Of a DNA stretch of 64,000 bases, positions 11,461 through 20,816 are shown piece by piece. This stretch comes from Pseudopedobacter alpinus (GTDB lineage Bacteria; Bacteroidota; Bacteroidia; Sphingobacteriales; Sphingobacteriaceae). Below the pieces are notes generated by a model, which was not told the origin of the DNA, ran no database searches, and saw only the letters and a program-made list of their open reading frames with translations. Location: NCBI RefSeq assembly GCF_042684645.1, contig NZ_JBHULV010000028.1:175246-239245 (forward strand), given 5' to 3'. A program made the position numbers and the translations under genes. Numbering within the stretch: position 1 is the first letter of the stretch; the number at the start of each line of letters is the position of its first letter.

Positions 11461-12435
11461 TTAATTTCCATTTTCTTTAATCAAATGAAAGTGATTTGGC
11501 GTAACAGATTCGTCTTTAACAGAATTATTCTGCTCTAAATGGTTAAAAGATTTAAGTTTTTCGTGGTAAATATCTGAAGGGTCTCCAAATAGGAAAAACC
11601 ATTTCTTTTTAAAGCCTTTTGCATCACGCATATCCTTCCATATATCAATAAATTCATGGAAATTGATATAAAACGGATTTCCTTTTTTCTCTAATTTATG
11701 AGTTAGTCCATAAATTACTTTTTCATCCTCTGGTTCGTAAGTGCCAAAAATTCTGTCCCAAATGATAAATGTGGCTCCAAAATTCTTGTTAATGTATTTC
11801 TCTTGTGAGCCATGATGTACCCGATGGTTAGATGGAGTCGCAAAAATGTATTCGAAAAATGGAGGTAATTTTTTAATGTATTCTGTGTGAACCCAAAACT
11901 GAAAAAGTACTGCAACTTGATTAGCAACAAAGAAAACCAAGGGGTGAAAACCAGACAATGCAACTGGCAAAAAGAATATAATTTTAATATGCTGCACCCA
12001 ACTTAACCTAAATGAAACGGTTAGGTTATAGTTTTCTCCGCTATGATGTACAACATGAGTGGCCCACCAAAACCTTTGATGGTGAGATATACGATGCGAC
12101 CAATAACTACAAAAGTCTAAAAGAACATAACATGGGATAACCATCCACCAGTTTAAAAACATTCGCCATGGCAGTAAATTGTAAACAGCAACTACAATAA
12201 AAAACAGTCCAAATTTTAAAAGAAAGGCAATAAAAACATTTCCAATACCTACAAATATAGATGCAATAGTTTCTACTTTGTTATACATCTCTGGGTGTTG
12301 TTTACGCGAAACAAACCATTCTATTAGCACAAATAGAAACATAAAAGGTGCCGCCCAAACAATTATCTCCGGAGCTTCTGTGCTTAAGTTTGTTAAAGTA
12401 TTTAAATCAATAGGTGATGCCCCAAAAATATTCAT
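11461..12435 (-). CDS. Sterol desaturase / fatty acid hydroxylase superfamily membrane protein
   Basis: A 324-residue integral membrane di-iron oxygenase of the FA_hydroxylase family, predicted to hydroxylate or desaturate a lipid at the inner membrane. The histidine clusters that bind iron are visible: HRISHH at residues 114-119, HVVHH at about 127-131, and a late HRVHHG. Hydrophobic segments lie in the first 110 residues and between the second and third clusters. Length fits bacterial sterol-desaturase-like proteins and alkylglycerol monooxygenase relatives. The substrate cannot be inferred. It stands alone, reading toward the CRISPR array, with 167 bp between its stop and the last repeat. 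Confidence 0.88.
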   Translation of the reverse strand: MNIFGASPIDLNTLTNLSTEAPEIIVWAAPFMFLFVLIEWFVSRKQHPEMYNKVETIASIFVGIGNVFIAFLLKFGLFFIVVAVYNLLPWRMFLNWWMVIPCYVLLDFCSYWSHRISHHQRFWWATHVVHHSGENYNLTVSFRLSWVQHIKIIFFLPVALSGFHPLVFFVANQVAVLFQFWVHTEYIKKLPPFFEYIFATPSNHRVHHGSQEKYINKNFGATFIIWDRIFGTYEPEDEKVIYGLTHKLEKKGNPFYINFHEFIDIWKDMRDAKGFKKKWFFLFGDPSDIYHEKLKSFNHLEQNNSVKDESVTPNHFHLIKENGN

Positions 12436-12654
12436 AGAAAAAAATTATTATCAAAGTATTTGGTAGTGATTATTCAAGAAAATTGAATGGTAGTAAAATA
12501 TAAACCTAACAAATCTTTACTTAAAGTAAGTATCAAGATGCTCTAATATAGTAATTTTAACTATATACGTTGCGTTTAATATCGAATTTTATGCAAAACC
12601 TCTAGTTTTACTAATTTTTGGTGTCTTTTTCTTTTAACATCCAAACGTTAAACA

Positions 12655-13878
12655 CTAAAACAACTGCTTTTTATGCTCTATCTTCACATTTTCCAACAAG
12701 ACATTCACTGTTTGATGTTTAACACCTATATTTTGCAATTGCGGAATTAATAAAAGTAACTCTTCTTGTATCATCCTGTCCGTTTTACCATAATTCCAGA
12801 TTGGTGCCATGGTATCTGCAAAAATTTTATCAAAGTTTAGCACCTTAACCAAAACACAAGCTTTACCATCCTTGTTGGCTATAAAAGATAATGGATGGTG
12901 ATTTATACGATATGCATATAACTCGAACAAAGAGCGTATAGCTATAATTGCTGTACCAGGATCATTAATACCCGGACTTAAAGCCTTTAGCGCAACTTCT
13001 GTTAATTGCCTAAAACCGTAGAAAAAATTCACATCAATAGATTCTGATTCGTTTATAAAAACAGAAGAGACGATATCTTCTTCCACATCTTTATCAACTT
13101 GTTTATCAATTTTAGCAAAAGGAGAACCTTTTAATAAACTTGTGCCCGGGGTAACTAAAATTTCTATAATCAGTTGGTGCTTTTCGCAAATCTTTAAAAA
13201 AGAACTGCTATCAAAACCTTCGTAAATACCTGTTTTATTGGTATGTAGAAAATATTCGCTATTCACTTGTATCTCTACTGTGGGTTCAGTTTTAGCAGCG
13301 CAATTGTTTCTTAATACATTAAAAGTGTTATCAAATATTCTCCTAACAATAACCTCATATTTAACAGACTGAGTGATGTAATGCAAAAAATAAATGAAAA
13401 GAAAAATATCAGAAATGGTAATGATAATAAGCAAATAAATACTTAAAGAAGGAATGTACAACCCACTATCAATATCTCTAATGGTGCTTAACAAAAAGAA
13501 GGCATAAACAATTGTGCCAATGTAAATGCCTAATACAATTTGTTGAAACCTGTTCCCAATCAGTTTATCTAAAACTCGGTTACTCATTTGTGATGCTGCT
13601 TGGTTAAGCACAATCATCACCATAGAGAAACTAAAAACAGCCAAAGAGATAATACCAGCAGCAATTGCCGAAATAATACTTCGGGCTGTTGTAGCATCTT
13701 TAATATTAAGCCACGAAATGTACGATTTTACATTTTTCCCTTGTATAGAAAAATCAAAACCAAGCATCAGGATGGCTAAAACCAAAAACAATAAACCTAT
13801 TAATGCCGGATAAAAAGAGATACTGTTTAATACTTTTTGAAACTTATTTATAAACCAATACCTTAAATTATTCAACAT
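12655..13878 (-). CDS. DUF2254 family predicted membrane protein
   Basis: A 407-residue protein matching the DUF2254 family by its layout. Two hydrophobic segments surround a short periplasmic stretch near the N-terminus, followed by two more membrane segments (roughly residues 65-160) and a long soluble C-terminal half. The family has no established biochemical role. It lies 10 bp downstream of rlmF on the same strand, so the two are probably co-transcribed, but nothing links their functions. The ATG start is followed directly by a basic stretch and the first membrane segment, which supports it. Confidence 0.8.
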   Translation of the reverse strand: MLNNLRYWFINKFQKVLNSISFYPALIGLLFLVLAILMLGFDFSIQGKNVKSYISWLNIKDATTARSIISAIAAGIISLAVFSFSMVMIVLNQAASQMSNRVLDKLIGNRFQQIVLGIYIGTIVYAFFLLSTIRDIDSGLYIPSLSIYLLIIITISDIFLFIYFLHYITQSVKYEVIVRRIFDNTFNVLRNNCAAKTEPTVEIQVNSEYFLHTNKTGIYEGFDSSSFLKICEKHQLIIEILVTPGTSLLKGSPFAKIDKQVDKDVEEDIVSSVFINESESIDVNFFYGFRQLTEVALKALSPGINDPGTAIIAIRSLFELYAYRINHHPLSFIANKDGKACVLVKVLNFDKIFADTMAPIWNYGKTDRMIQEELLLLIPQLQNIGVKHQTVNVLLENVKIEHKKQLF

Positions 13879-13888
13879 TTTTGTTTAT

Positions 13889-14878
13889 TTATGGTTGCTC
13901 AATAACTGATTCCGTTTTAGGAAACCACAATTGTTGCCTTTCTGGAGTTTGAAAAGTCCAAGCTAAAACTCTGCTAATTTTATTGCCTTGCCCCATGGCT
14001 AAAGTTTTTACATCAACAGCTTCCACCTGTTTTAGTTGTGCATAGGCTGCTTGTAAGTTGGCTTGGTTTGATATTAAAGTGGTAAACCAAAGACAAGAAT
14101 TTGAAAATTCTACACTTTGAGCAATCATATCTTTCACAAATTTACCCTCGCCACCATGGCACCAAAGTTCTTTACTTTGTCCGCCAAAGTTTAAGGTTAC
14201 TTCTGTTACCTTTTCTTTATTTAAGTTATTCAGTTTTTTTAAAGCGGCAGCTTGTGCTTCGCCAAAAGTTGCATGAAACGGAGGATTACAAATACTTAAA
14301 TGTATGCGTTCTGTTTTTTCTAAAACACCTGGGAAAATATTTTTATGATTAGGCTGATGTCTGAATTTAATTCTTGTTTTCAAATCGGGATTTGCATCAA
14401 CAATTGCGGTGGCAGATGCTATAGAAACTGGGTCAATATCTGCACCAATAAAAGACCAACCATACTCGTGGTTACCAATTAAAGGATACACGCAATTTGC
14501 CCCAACACCAATATCTAAACATTTAATTTTTTTACCTGTTGGTATTTCTCCGCCATTGCTAGTAGCTAATAAATCAGCAACGTTATGGATGTAATCTGCC
14601 CTACCTGGAATTGGTGGCACCAAGTAATTATCTGGAATATCCCAACCTTTAACACCATAATAGTGTAATAAAAGTGCTTTGTTTAATGCTTTAACAGCAT
14701 CCGGATTTGCAAAATCAATAGAATTATCTCCGTATTGGTTTTCTTTTACAAAATCTCCTAACTCAGGAAAACTTAAAGTGAGTGCATCTAAATCGTACCT
14801 TCCAATGTGTTTATTTCTTGGGTGCAACTTAGCTTTAGTTTTTTCTTTAACGTTCCTTTTTGCTTTCTTCTGAGCCAT
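13889..14878 (-). CDS. rlmF: 23S rRNA (adenine(1618)-N(6))-methyltransferase RlmF
   Basis: A SAM-dependent methyltransferase that N6-methylates adenine 1618 of 23S rRNA. The N-terminus is very basic, as usual in this family. It is followed by the family signature around HPRNKHIGRYDLDAL, a glycine-rich SAM site (CLDIGVGANCVYPLIG) and the N6-methylase catalytic motif NPPF (in ICNPPFHAT). I chose the ATG at 14878, giving 329 residues. The frame could be extended to 14911, but only with a TTG start. It leads a probable two-gene unit with the DUF2254 gene. Confidence 0.93.
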   Translation of the reverse strand: MAQKKAKRNVKEKTKAKLHPRNKHIGRYDLDALTLSFPELGDFVKENQYGDNSIDFANPDAVKALNKALLLHYYGVKGWDIPDNYLVPPIPGRADYIHNVADLLATSNGGEIPTGKKIKCLDIGVGANCVYPLIGNHEYGWSFIGADIDPVSIASATAIVDANPDLKTRIKFRHQPNHKNIFPGVLEKTERIHLSICNPPFHATFGEAQAAALKKLNNLNKEKVTEVTLNFGGQSKELWCHGGEGKFVKDMIAQSVEFSNSCLWFTTLISNQANLQAAYAQLKQVEAVDVKTLAMGQGNKISRVLAWTFQTPERQQLWFPKTESVIEQP

Positions 14879-14920
14879 ATTTGCTATTCTTTTTTTTCTT
14901 AGAACTCGCAATTTAGCTAT

Positions 14921-15111
14921 TTATATTGAGGCAATAATTAATTTATGAAATATTTAGAGCTTGTTTAAAATTGTTTGGTAAAATACTTGACATTGGTTTT
15001 GGACCTCATTAACATCATTTACTAGTTTAACTTTTAATCCAAAAGTTAAATAATATAAAATTAGTATATAGCTTTAAAACTTTTTACATTTTGCTTTTGG
15101 CCTCAATATAA
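14921..15111. repeat. 191-bp noncoding segment with exact 12-bp inverted ends
   Basis: TTATATTGAGGC at 14921-14932 is matched by its exact reverse complement at 15100-15111. The segment fills most of the gap between rlmF and the DUF4442 gene and has no credible reading frame. At 14956 it contains AGAGCTTGTTTAAAA, which resembles one end of the longer inverted-repeat element at 17981-18142 and 60765-60976. It may be a miniature mobile element or a remnant of one. Confidence 0.45.
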
Positions 15112-15150
15112 TTTCACAATCCTAATCAAATTATTGATATTTGATACAAT

Positions 15151-15636
15151 ATGAAAGTAAGTCCAAAAACCCTTAAATGGGTATTAAGATTTTATCCACC
15201 GTTGTTTTTTCAAAGAATATGGATTATAAATTTTGGAGACAATTTTAAATCTGTTGAGGTAAAAATTAATAAAAGTTTACTAAATATAAATTATAACAAA
15301 ACCATTTTCGGTGGGACTATCTTTGCCGCCTCCGACCCGTTTTTCGCCATACTTTTTGATCAAATACTCACAAAAAAAGGTTTTAAAGTTAGGGTATGGT
15401 TAAAAAGTGCGCACATTCAATATCTAAAACCAGGAAACACAAATTTGTATTTTAAAATAAACATTACAGATGCTGATATTTTAGATGTAGAGAAAGACCT
15501 TAAAACAGTAGGTAAATTTATAAAAACCTACCCAATAGAAATTTACAACAAACAAGGAACACTTTGTGCAGTGGTGCAAAATGAAGTTTATGTGCGTAAT
15601 TTATTAGCTGGCGAACACCACACTATTGCTTATTAA
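15151..15636 (+). CDS. DUF4442 family hotdog-fold (thioesterase-like) protein
   Basis: A 161-residue protein resembling DUF4442, a hotdog-fold family related to acyl-CoA thioesterases. Supporting features are FGGTIFAASDPFFAILFDQ in the position of the central hotdog helix and the later strand region with AHIQYLKPG. It is soluble and cytoplasmic. Substrate and activity are unknown. One base separates its stop from the ATG of the acetyltransferase downstream, so the two are very likely translated from one message. Confidence 0.8.
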   Translation: MKVSPKTLKWVLRFYPPLFFQRIWIINFGDNFKSVEVKINKSLLNINYNKTIFGGTIFAASDPFFAILFDQILTKKGFKVRVWLKSAHIQYLKPGNTNLYFKINITDADILDVEKDLKTVGKFIKTYPIEIYNKQGTLCAVVQNEVYVRNLLAGEHHTIAY

Positions 15637-15637
15637 T

Positions 15638-16111
15638 ATGGGAGTTAAAGTTTTTTTAAATGATGATATTTATATTGATAAAGGTTATTCTATAAATACA
15701 GATAAAACTTTATTAGACCTTAATTATATTTATAATTTTTTAACAACAGAATCTTATTGGGCAAAAAACCTCCCCTATTTAACTTTCCAAACATCAATTG
15801 AATTTGCTACTTGTTTTGGTGTTTACCACCAGAACAAACAAGTTGGCTTTGCCAGAGTAATAAGCGATTATAGCACTTTTGCTTATTTAGCCGATGTTTT
15901 TATAGATTTTAACTACAGAAAACAAGGTTTATCAAAATGGTTAATGCAAACCATTATAAATTACCCCGATTTTAAAAATTTAAGACGTTTTTTGTTAGCT
16001 ACTGCTGATGCCCAAACACTTTATCAAAAATTTGGGTTTGAAAGTTTAGTTAAACCCGAAAGATTTATGGAAATTCTAAATCCATATCCTTTAAAAAACA
16101 TTTCAGAGTAA
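15638..16111 (+). CDS. GNAT family N-acetyltransferase
   Basis: A 157-residue GCN5-related acetyltransferase. The acetyl-CoA binding motif A is visible as DVFIDFNYRKQGLSKWLM, where the R-x-x-G-L/S core contacts the pyrophosphate of CoA. The C-terminal YQKFGFE is the usual GNAT beta-bulge motif. I start at the ATG at 15638 rather than a TTG twelve bases upstream that would overlap the DUF4442 stop. The acceptor substrate cannot be predicted. Confidence 0.88.
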   Translation: MGVKVFLNDDIYIDKGYSINTDKTLLDLNYIYNFLTTESYWAKNLPYLTFQTSIEFATCFGVYHQNKQVGFARVISDYSTFAYLADVFIDFNYRKQGLSKWLMQTIINYPDFKNLRRFLLATADAQTLYQKFGFESLVKPERFMEILNPYPLKNISE

Positions 16112-16195
16112 TAATTAAAATAGCTTACCCAATTAGCTTAAACTTCTGCTAAAATTCATTTATTATACTTTCCTTTGCGGGTCAATTTTAAAATA

Positions 16196-17548
16196 ATGAT
16201 TGCAAGGTTTCGCAAATATATTCCGTTTTACAAAAGCAATTTTTCATTGGCTTATCCTGTGGTAATTTCACAATTAGGCCACATGTTTACAATGGTTGCG
16301 GATAGTGTAATGGTTGGCCAACTTGGCACTATACCATTAGCGGCTTGCGCATTAGGAAATAGTATTTTAGGGGTGTTTTTAGTGAGTGGAATTGGCATAT
16401 CACAAGGTATAACGCCTTTGGTAGCTCAAGAAAATGGCAAAAATAATAAATCTATCTGTGGTAAATATTTAGAGCAAGGTGTAATCATAAGTGTAATTAC
16501 TGGTATTATTTTATTTGCTATGGTAGCCCTAATTGCTCAAAAGCTATCAATTTTAGGCCAGCCAACTGATGTTGAAATTGCCACTAAAGATTATTTATTA
16601 ATTATTGGTGCTTCTATTATTCCCTTAATGGTTTACCAAAGCTTTAGGCAATTTGCAGAAGGCTTAGAATATACTAAACAAGCCATGTATGTATCCATTA
16701 TCGGTAATATCATCAATATTATTTTTAATTTTTTGCTAATTTATGGTTGGTTTGGGTTTCCGGCAATGGGATTAGTTGGTGCAGGTATTGGCACTTTAAT
16801 ATCCAGAATATTTATGGCAATTGGGATGGCTTACTACGTTATAAAATCAAAAAATTTTACCCCATATATAGAAAAATTCAGAATACAAAAACCCGATTTT
16901 ACTAAAATTAAAAGGATTTTTAAATTGGGTCTACCAATATCATTGCAATATTTTTTTGAAATAGGCGCTTTTTCTGGTGCTGCAATTATGGTTGGCTGGA
17001 TTGGCGCACAAGAATTAGCAGCGCACCAAATAGCCATCAATTTAGCCGCATTTACTTATATGGGAGCTAGCGGAATTGGAGTTGCAGCCACCATAAAAGC
17101 TGGTAATGCTTTGGGTAAAAACGATTTTAAAGACTTAAAGTTATCGGCTATCAGCTCTTACCATTTAGTAATTATATACATGCTAATTACCGCATTTGTA
17201 TTTTTAACCTGCAATACTATACTACCGTGGATATACATTAAAGACGAAAGTGTAATTTTAATAGCTTCGCAATTATTAATTGTGGCTGCTTTTTTTCAAA
17301 TATCAGATGGTATTCAAGTTGTTGGCGTTGGCATTTTAAGAGGTTTATCTGATGTTAAAATACCAACCATAATAACACTAATAGCCTATTGGGTTATAGG
17401 CTTGCCTTTAGGTTATATTTTGGGCTTCACCTTTGAAATGGGACCTATAGGAATATGGATTTCGTTATCCTTGGCATTAACTGCTGCCGCTATTTTATTG
17501 TATTGTAGGTTTAGAAACTTGGTTAAAAAGCAAGCATTAATTGCTTAA
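16196..17548 (+). CDS. MATE family efflux transporter
   Basis: A 450-residue inner-membrane exporter of the multidrug and toxin extrusion family (NorM/DinF type), using a sodium or proton gradient. About twelve hydrophobic segments fall in two related halves, and the N-terminal half shows the usual start, PVVISQLGHMFTMVADSVMV. Length is normal. I take the ATG at 16196. A TTG at 16175 is possible, but the sequence around 16166-16178 (ACTTTCCTTTGC) looks more like promoter DNA. Substrate unknown. Confidence 0.93.
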   Translation: MIARFRKYIPFYKSNFSLAYPVVISQLGHMFTMVADSVMVGQLGTIPLAACALGNSILGVFLVSGIGISQGITPLVAQENGKNNKSICGKYLEQGVIISVITGIILFAMVALIAQKLSILGQPTDVEIATKDYLLIIGASIIPLMVYQSFRQFAEGLEYTKQAMYVSIIGNIINIIFNFLLIYGWFGFPAMGLVGAGIGTLISRIFMAIGMAYYVIKSKNFTPYIEKFRIQKPDFTKIKRIFKLGLPISLQYFFEIGAFSGAAIMVGWIGAQELAAHQIAINLAAFTYMGASGIGVAATIKAGNALGKNDFKDLKLSAISSYHLVIIYMLITAFVFLTCNTILPWIYIKDESVILIASQLLIVAAFFQISDGIQVVGVGILRGLSDVKIPTIITLIAYWVIGLPLGYILGFTFEMGPIGIWISLSLALTAAAILLYCRFRNLVKKQALIA

Positions 17549-17580
17549 AACATTTTCAAAATTAATTGGTTTTTAAACTG

Positions 17581-17952
17581 ATGGATAACAGAGATGAAAA
17601 TATACAAGCCTTAAGACCTTTTATTGATTTTGGAGATTTGCCGCAACCTTTAAATAGGTTTCAAGAAGTATTAAGACAAATTTTAAAACTTCAAAACGAT
17701 CTTTTAGTAGAAAGTACAATCTACTTTTTAAGCAATAAACATAAAGGCTTTTTAGCTTTAGACAGTACTTTAAAAAAAGACTTATTTTCAAAAAGCTTAA
17801 AAAAAGATATTGCTTTTAAAAAAGATTTAATTGGTATGGTAAAAGGATTATTTACCAAAAGTGAATTGATAGAATACCACAACAATCAACAAGAAATAAA
17901 TAAAAGACTTTTAGAGTTTATTTACAAAAGGGTTTCAACACAAATTTGTTAA
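17581..17952 (+). CDS. Hypothetical protein, lysine-rich, helical
   Basis: A 123-residue protein that I do not recognise. It is rich in lysine and leucine, looks mostly alpha-helical, and has no signal peptide, membrane segment or cysteine motif. It lies 32 bp downstream of the MATE gene on the same strand and could be its cotranscript. I chose the ATG at 17581. A TTG fifteen bases upstream is the alternative. Its codon usage resembles its neighbours, and the clean frame suggests a real gene. Confidence 0.6.
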   Translation: MDNRDENIQALRPFIDFGDLPQPLNRFQEVLRQILKLQNDLLVESTIYFLSNKHKGFLALDSTLKKDLFSKSLKKDIAFKKDLIGMVKGLFTKSELIEYHNNQQEINKRLLEFIYKRVSTQIC

Positions 17953-17980
17953 ACCCTTTTGAGTTATATAGTTTATATTA

Positions 17981-18142
17981 AGAGCCTGTTTAAAATTTAT
18001 CTAATAATTTGTTTATGCTTATTTTTGGCTGCAACTTCGTTAAATTTTTCTAGATAGCTTCCGGCTATCTCTACAAAATTTGCCTTGTTTCGCTCAAAAA
18101 TAATCTATAAACATTTTTACAATACAAATTTAAACAGGCTCT
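17981..18142. repeat. 162-bp long imperfect inverted-repeat element, copy A
   Basis: The ends are exact 14-bp inverted repeats, AGAGCCTGTTTAAA and TTTAAACAGGCTCT. Inward the two arms stay imperfectly complementary almost to the centre, where GATAGC-TTCC-GGCTATC closes a hairpin. The whole element could therefore fold as one long stem. A related copy is at 60765-60976, and a single-end match is at 14956-14970. It carries no coding potential and sits between two genes read toward it. It looks like a MITE or palindromic intergenic element, not a simple terminator. Confidence 0.75.
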
Positions 18143-18211
18143 AACTTATTTCAGAATCAAATTAACATTTTTTTTAAGCTTTGAGCATTTCGCTTTAAGC
18201 CTTTCTAACAA

Positions 18212-19462
18212 TTATTTTGACCTAATGGCTTCTACCGGGTCTAATCTTGATGCCGAAAATGCAGGCCAAAAACCAGATATTACACCAATTATAACAGAAA
18301 TACTAATTCCTCTAATAACATTACCAGCATCTAAAATAATTTTGACATCAAAACCATAGGTTGCTATTATGGTCATTAAATAAACCACACCTAAACCAAT
18401 TAAGCCACCAATTAAACACAATGCAATCGCTTCAAATAAAAATTGCATTAAAATAAAATAGTTTTTTGCCCCTAAAGATTTTTGAATACCAATAATGTTT
18501 GTACGCTCTTTAACAGAAACAAACATAATATTAGCGATGCCAAAACCACCTACTAAAATTGAAAAACCACCAATTATCCAACCAGCAACATCCACAATTC
18601 CAAATAATTGGTCTAATTGTCCAGATAAAATAGTTGTTTTGTTTAACGCAAAATCATCATCTTCAACAGGCCTAGTTCTTCTAATAGAGCGCATTAAACC
18701 TCTCAATTCACTTTCTACATCAGTAACACTATATTGCTCTTTACCCCTAACAGTTATTTGTGGTCCGTACCTATCGCTTTGTACATCAACCAAATTACGG
18801 GCAAAGTTTAAGGGTATTAATAAGGTTTTATCAGAAGAAACACCTAATAAATCTTCTCCCTCTCTGGCAAAAACACCAATAACAGTAACTTTACGCCCTA
18901 AAACTTTTACAGCTTTACCGGCAGCAGTTTGGTTTGGGAAAAGTCCTTCTGCTAAATCAGATCCAATTAAACATACCGGCGAACCGCTATTAGATTCGTT
19001 ATCTGTAAAATACCTGCCTTCAGATAAATCAAAGTTCCAGGTTTTATTATAATCATGTGATGCCGCAGAAATTTGCGCACCTTCTATACTATTGCTTTTA
19101 TATTTTAAAGTCCTGTTAGACATGCTTATTTCATAAGATAAGCCTTCTGCCGTAGTTGCTCGTACTTTTAAAGCTTCATAATCTCTTAAACTTGGTTGTG
19201 GGCGTTGCATGTATTTCCACCAAGGGTAATCTCCAAAACCTCCCCAAGGCCATTTCTGAATGTAAATAGTTTTACTGCCTAATTTATCAACGCTGGTCTG
19301 TAAATTACCTCTAAATGTATCAACAGCTGCAAATACAGTAATAATGGTAAAAATACCAATGGTAATTCCTAACAATGATAAAAAAGTACGGGTTTTATTT
19401 TGCCTTAATGCATCAAAAGCAAAAATGAAACTTTCACGAAAGAGTTTTAAAAATAGCATCAT
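18212..19462 (-). CDS. MacB/FtsX-type ABC transporter permease
   Basis: A 416-residue inner-membrane permease with the MacB layout: an N-terminal membrane helix (around TRTFLSLLGITIGIFTIITV), a large periplasmic MacB_PCD-like domain (about residues 45-270), and a C-terminal FtsX domain with three membrane helices. Such proteins transfer energy from a cytoplasmic ATPase to periplasmic cargo and outer-membrane partners. No ATPase is adjacent. The LolD/MacB-like ATPase at 23482-24204 is a possible but unproven partner. Cargo unknown. Confidence 0.88.
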   Translation of the reverse strand: MMLFLKLFRESFIFAFDALRQNKTRTFLSLLGITIGIFTIITVFAAVDTFRGNLQTSVDKLGSKTIYIQKWPWGGFGDYPWWKYMQRPQPSLRDYEALKVRATTAEGLSYEISMSNRTLKYKSNSIEGAQISAASHDYNKTWNFDLSEGRYFTDNESNSGSPVCLIGSDLAEGLFPNQTAAGKAVKVLGRKVTVIGVFAREGEDLLGVSSDKTLLIPLNFARNLVDVQSDRYGPQITVRGKEQYSVTDVESELRGLMRSIRRTRPVEDDDFALNKTTILSGQLDQLFGIVDVAGWIIGGFSILVGGFGIANIMFVSVKERTNIIGIQKSLGAKNYFILMQFLFEAIALCLIGGLIGLGVVYLMTIIATYGFDVKIILDAGNVIRGISISVIIGVISGFWPAFSASRLDPVEAIRSK

Positions 19463-19681
19463 TACAACTAAGACAATCTAAACCTAATTTAGTTACACTA
19501 ATTGTTTTTAAAAAAAATCAATTGTTCTAAATTACATTAATAATAATTACAATTAAGCTAATTCAAAAAAAACATGATGTTAATGCAAAACCAATGAGGA
19601 GAAAATTATGTTGGTTTAGGGTATGAAAATTTCTGTAAAATAGCTTAAAACAAGTAATTAATTATTTGAATATATTTTTCA

Positions 19682-19689
19682 TAACTTTG
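19682..19689 (+). promoter_or_regulatory. Bacteroidota -7 element upstream of queA
   Basis: TAACTTTG matches the Bacteroidota sigma-A -7 consensus TAnnTTTG exactly and lies about 25 bp before the queA ATG. No well-spaced -33 TTTG is present. The nearest TTTG is only 13 bp away. Confidence 0.5.
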
Positions 19690-19714
19690 CGCTCCAAAAT
19701 ATTGAATAAAAAGC

Positions 19715-20764
19715 ATGAAATTATCACAATTCAAATTCCATTTACCAGAGTCTCTAATTGCTCACACACCTTCAGAAAGCCGTGACGGGTCACGTTTAAT
19801 GGTTTTAGATAAAAAAACCGGAAAAATAGAGCATAAAATCTTTAAAGACGTTCTTGGTTATTTTGAAGAAAAAGATGTGATGATTTTAAACAACACCAAA
19901 GTTTTTCCGGCAAGATTATACGGAAATAAAGAAAAAACCGGTGCCACAATTGAAGTTTTCTTGTTAAGAGAATTAAATAAAGAGCTTCGTTTATGGGATG
20001 TATTGGTGGACCCAGCTCGTAAAATTAGAGTAGGTAATAAACTGTATTTTGGCGATGATGATTTATTAGTTGCCGAAGTGGTTGACAATACTACATCAAG
20101 AGGAAGAACTATACGTTTCCTTTTTGATGGTACTGATGAAGAATTTAGACAAAATATTGAGATTTTAGGAGAAACACCTTTACCTAAATATATCAATCGC
20201 CGCCCAACGGCAGAAGATAAAGAACGTTACCAAACCATTTTTGCGAAAAATGAAGGCGCAGTAGCAGCACCAACAGCAGGTTTACACTTTAGCCGTGAGT
20301 TAATGAAACGTTTAGAGCTTAAAGGAGTAGATTTTGCAGAAGTTACTTTACATGTTGGCTTAGGTACATTTCGCCAAGTTGAAGTTGAAGATTTGACCAA
20401 ACACAAAATGGATTCAGAGCAAATCATCATTGAAGAAAAAGCTGCTAACATGGTGAATAAAGCCATTGAAGAAAAAAGAAGAGTTTGTGCTGTAGGTACA
20501 ACCGCAATGAGAACAATTGAATCTGCGGTATCTGCAAACCACACGCTTAAACCGGTTAATGATTGGACTTCAAAATTCATTTTCCCACCTTATGATTTTA
20601 GCATAGCAAACAGCATGATTACTAATTTTCATACTCCAGAATCAACATTGTTAATGATGGTTGCTGCGTTTGGAGGTTATGATTACGTAATGAAAGCTTA
20701 TGAAGAAGCTGTTAAAGAGAAATACAGATTTTATAGCTATGGTGATGCCATGTTAATCATCTAA
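19715..20764 (+). CDS. queA: S-adenosylmethionine:tRNA ribosyltransferase-isomerase QueA
   Basis: A 349-residue cytoplasmic enzyme that transfers and isomerises the ribosyl group of SAM onto preQ1-modified tRNA, making epoxyqueuosine in queuosine biosynthesis. Family landmarks run end to end: the N-terminal FKFHLPESLIAHTP, the central VAAPTAGLHFS, HVGLGTFRQVEVEDL, and the C-terminal TNFHTPESTLLMMVAAFGG. Length is normal. A clear hairpin terminator follows, so it is probably monocistronic. Confidence 0.97.
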   Translation: MKLSQFKFHLPESLIAHTPSESRDGSRLMVLDKKTGKIEHKIFKDVLGYFEEKDVMILNNTKVFPARLYGNKEKTGATIEVFLLRELNKELRLWDVLVDPARKIRVGNKLYFGDDDLLVAEVVDNTTSRGRTIRFLFDGTDEEFRQNIEILGETPLPKYINRRPTAEDKERYQTIFAKNEGAVAAPTAGLHFSRELMKRLELKGVDFAEVTLHVGLGTFRQVEVEDLTKHKMDSEQIIIEEKAANMVNKAIEEKRRVCAVGTTAMRTIESAVSANHTLKPVNDWTSKFIFPPYDFSIANSMITNFHTPESTLLMMVAAFGGYDYVMKAYEEAVKEKYRFYSYGDAMLII

Positions 20765-20771
20765 AAAATTT

Positions 20772-20800
20772 AAAAAGACCGGAAATTTCGGTCTTTTTTG
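20772..20800 (+). terminator. Intrinsic terminator after queA
   Basis: The stem AAAAGACCGGAAATTTCGGT continues into a T run (CTTTTTTG), eight bases past the queA stop and before ispD. Confidence 0.88.
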
Positions 20801-20816
20801 TTTAATTAGCTTTTAA

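Noticed and set aside
16175..16195. TTG start for the MATE transporter
   Set aside because: The ATG at 16196 gives a normal N-terminus and leaves the upstream promoter-like bases free.
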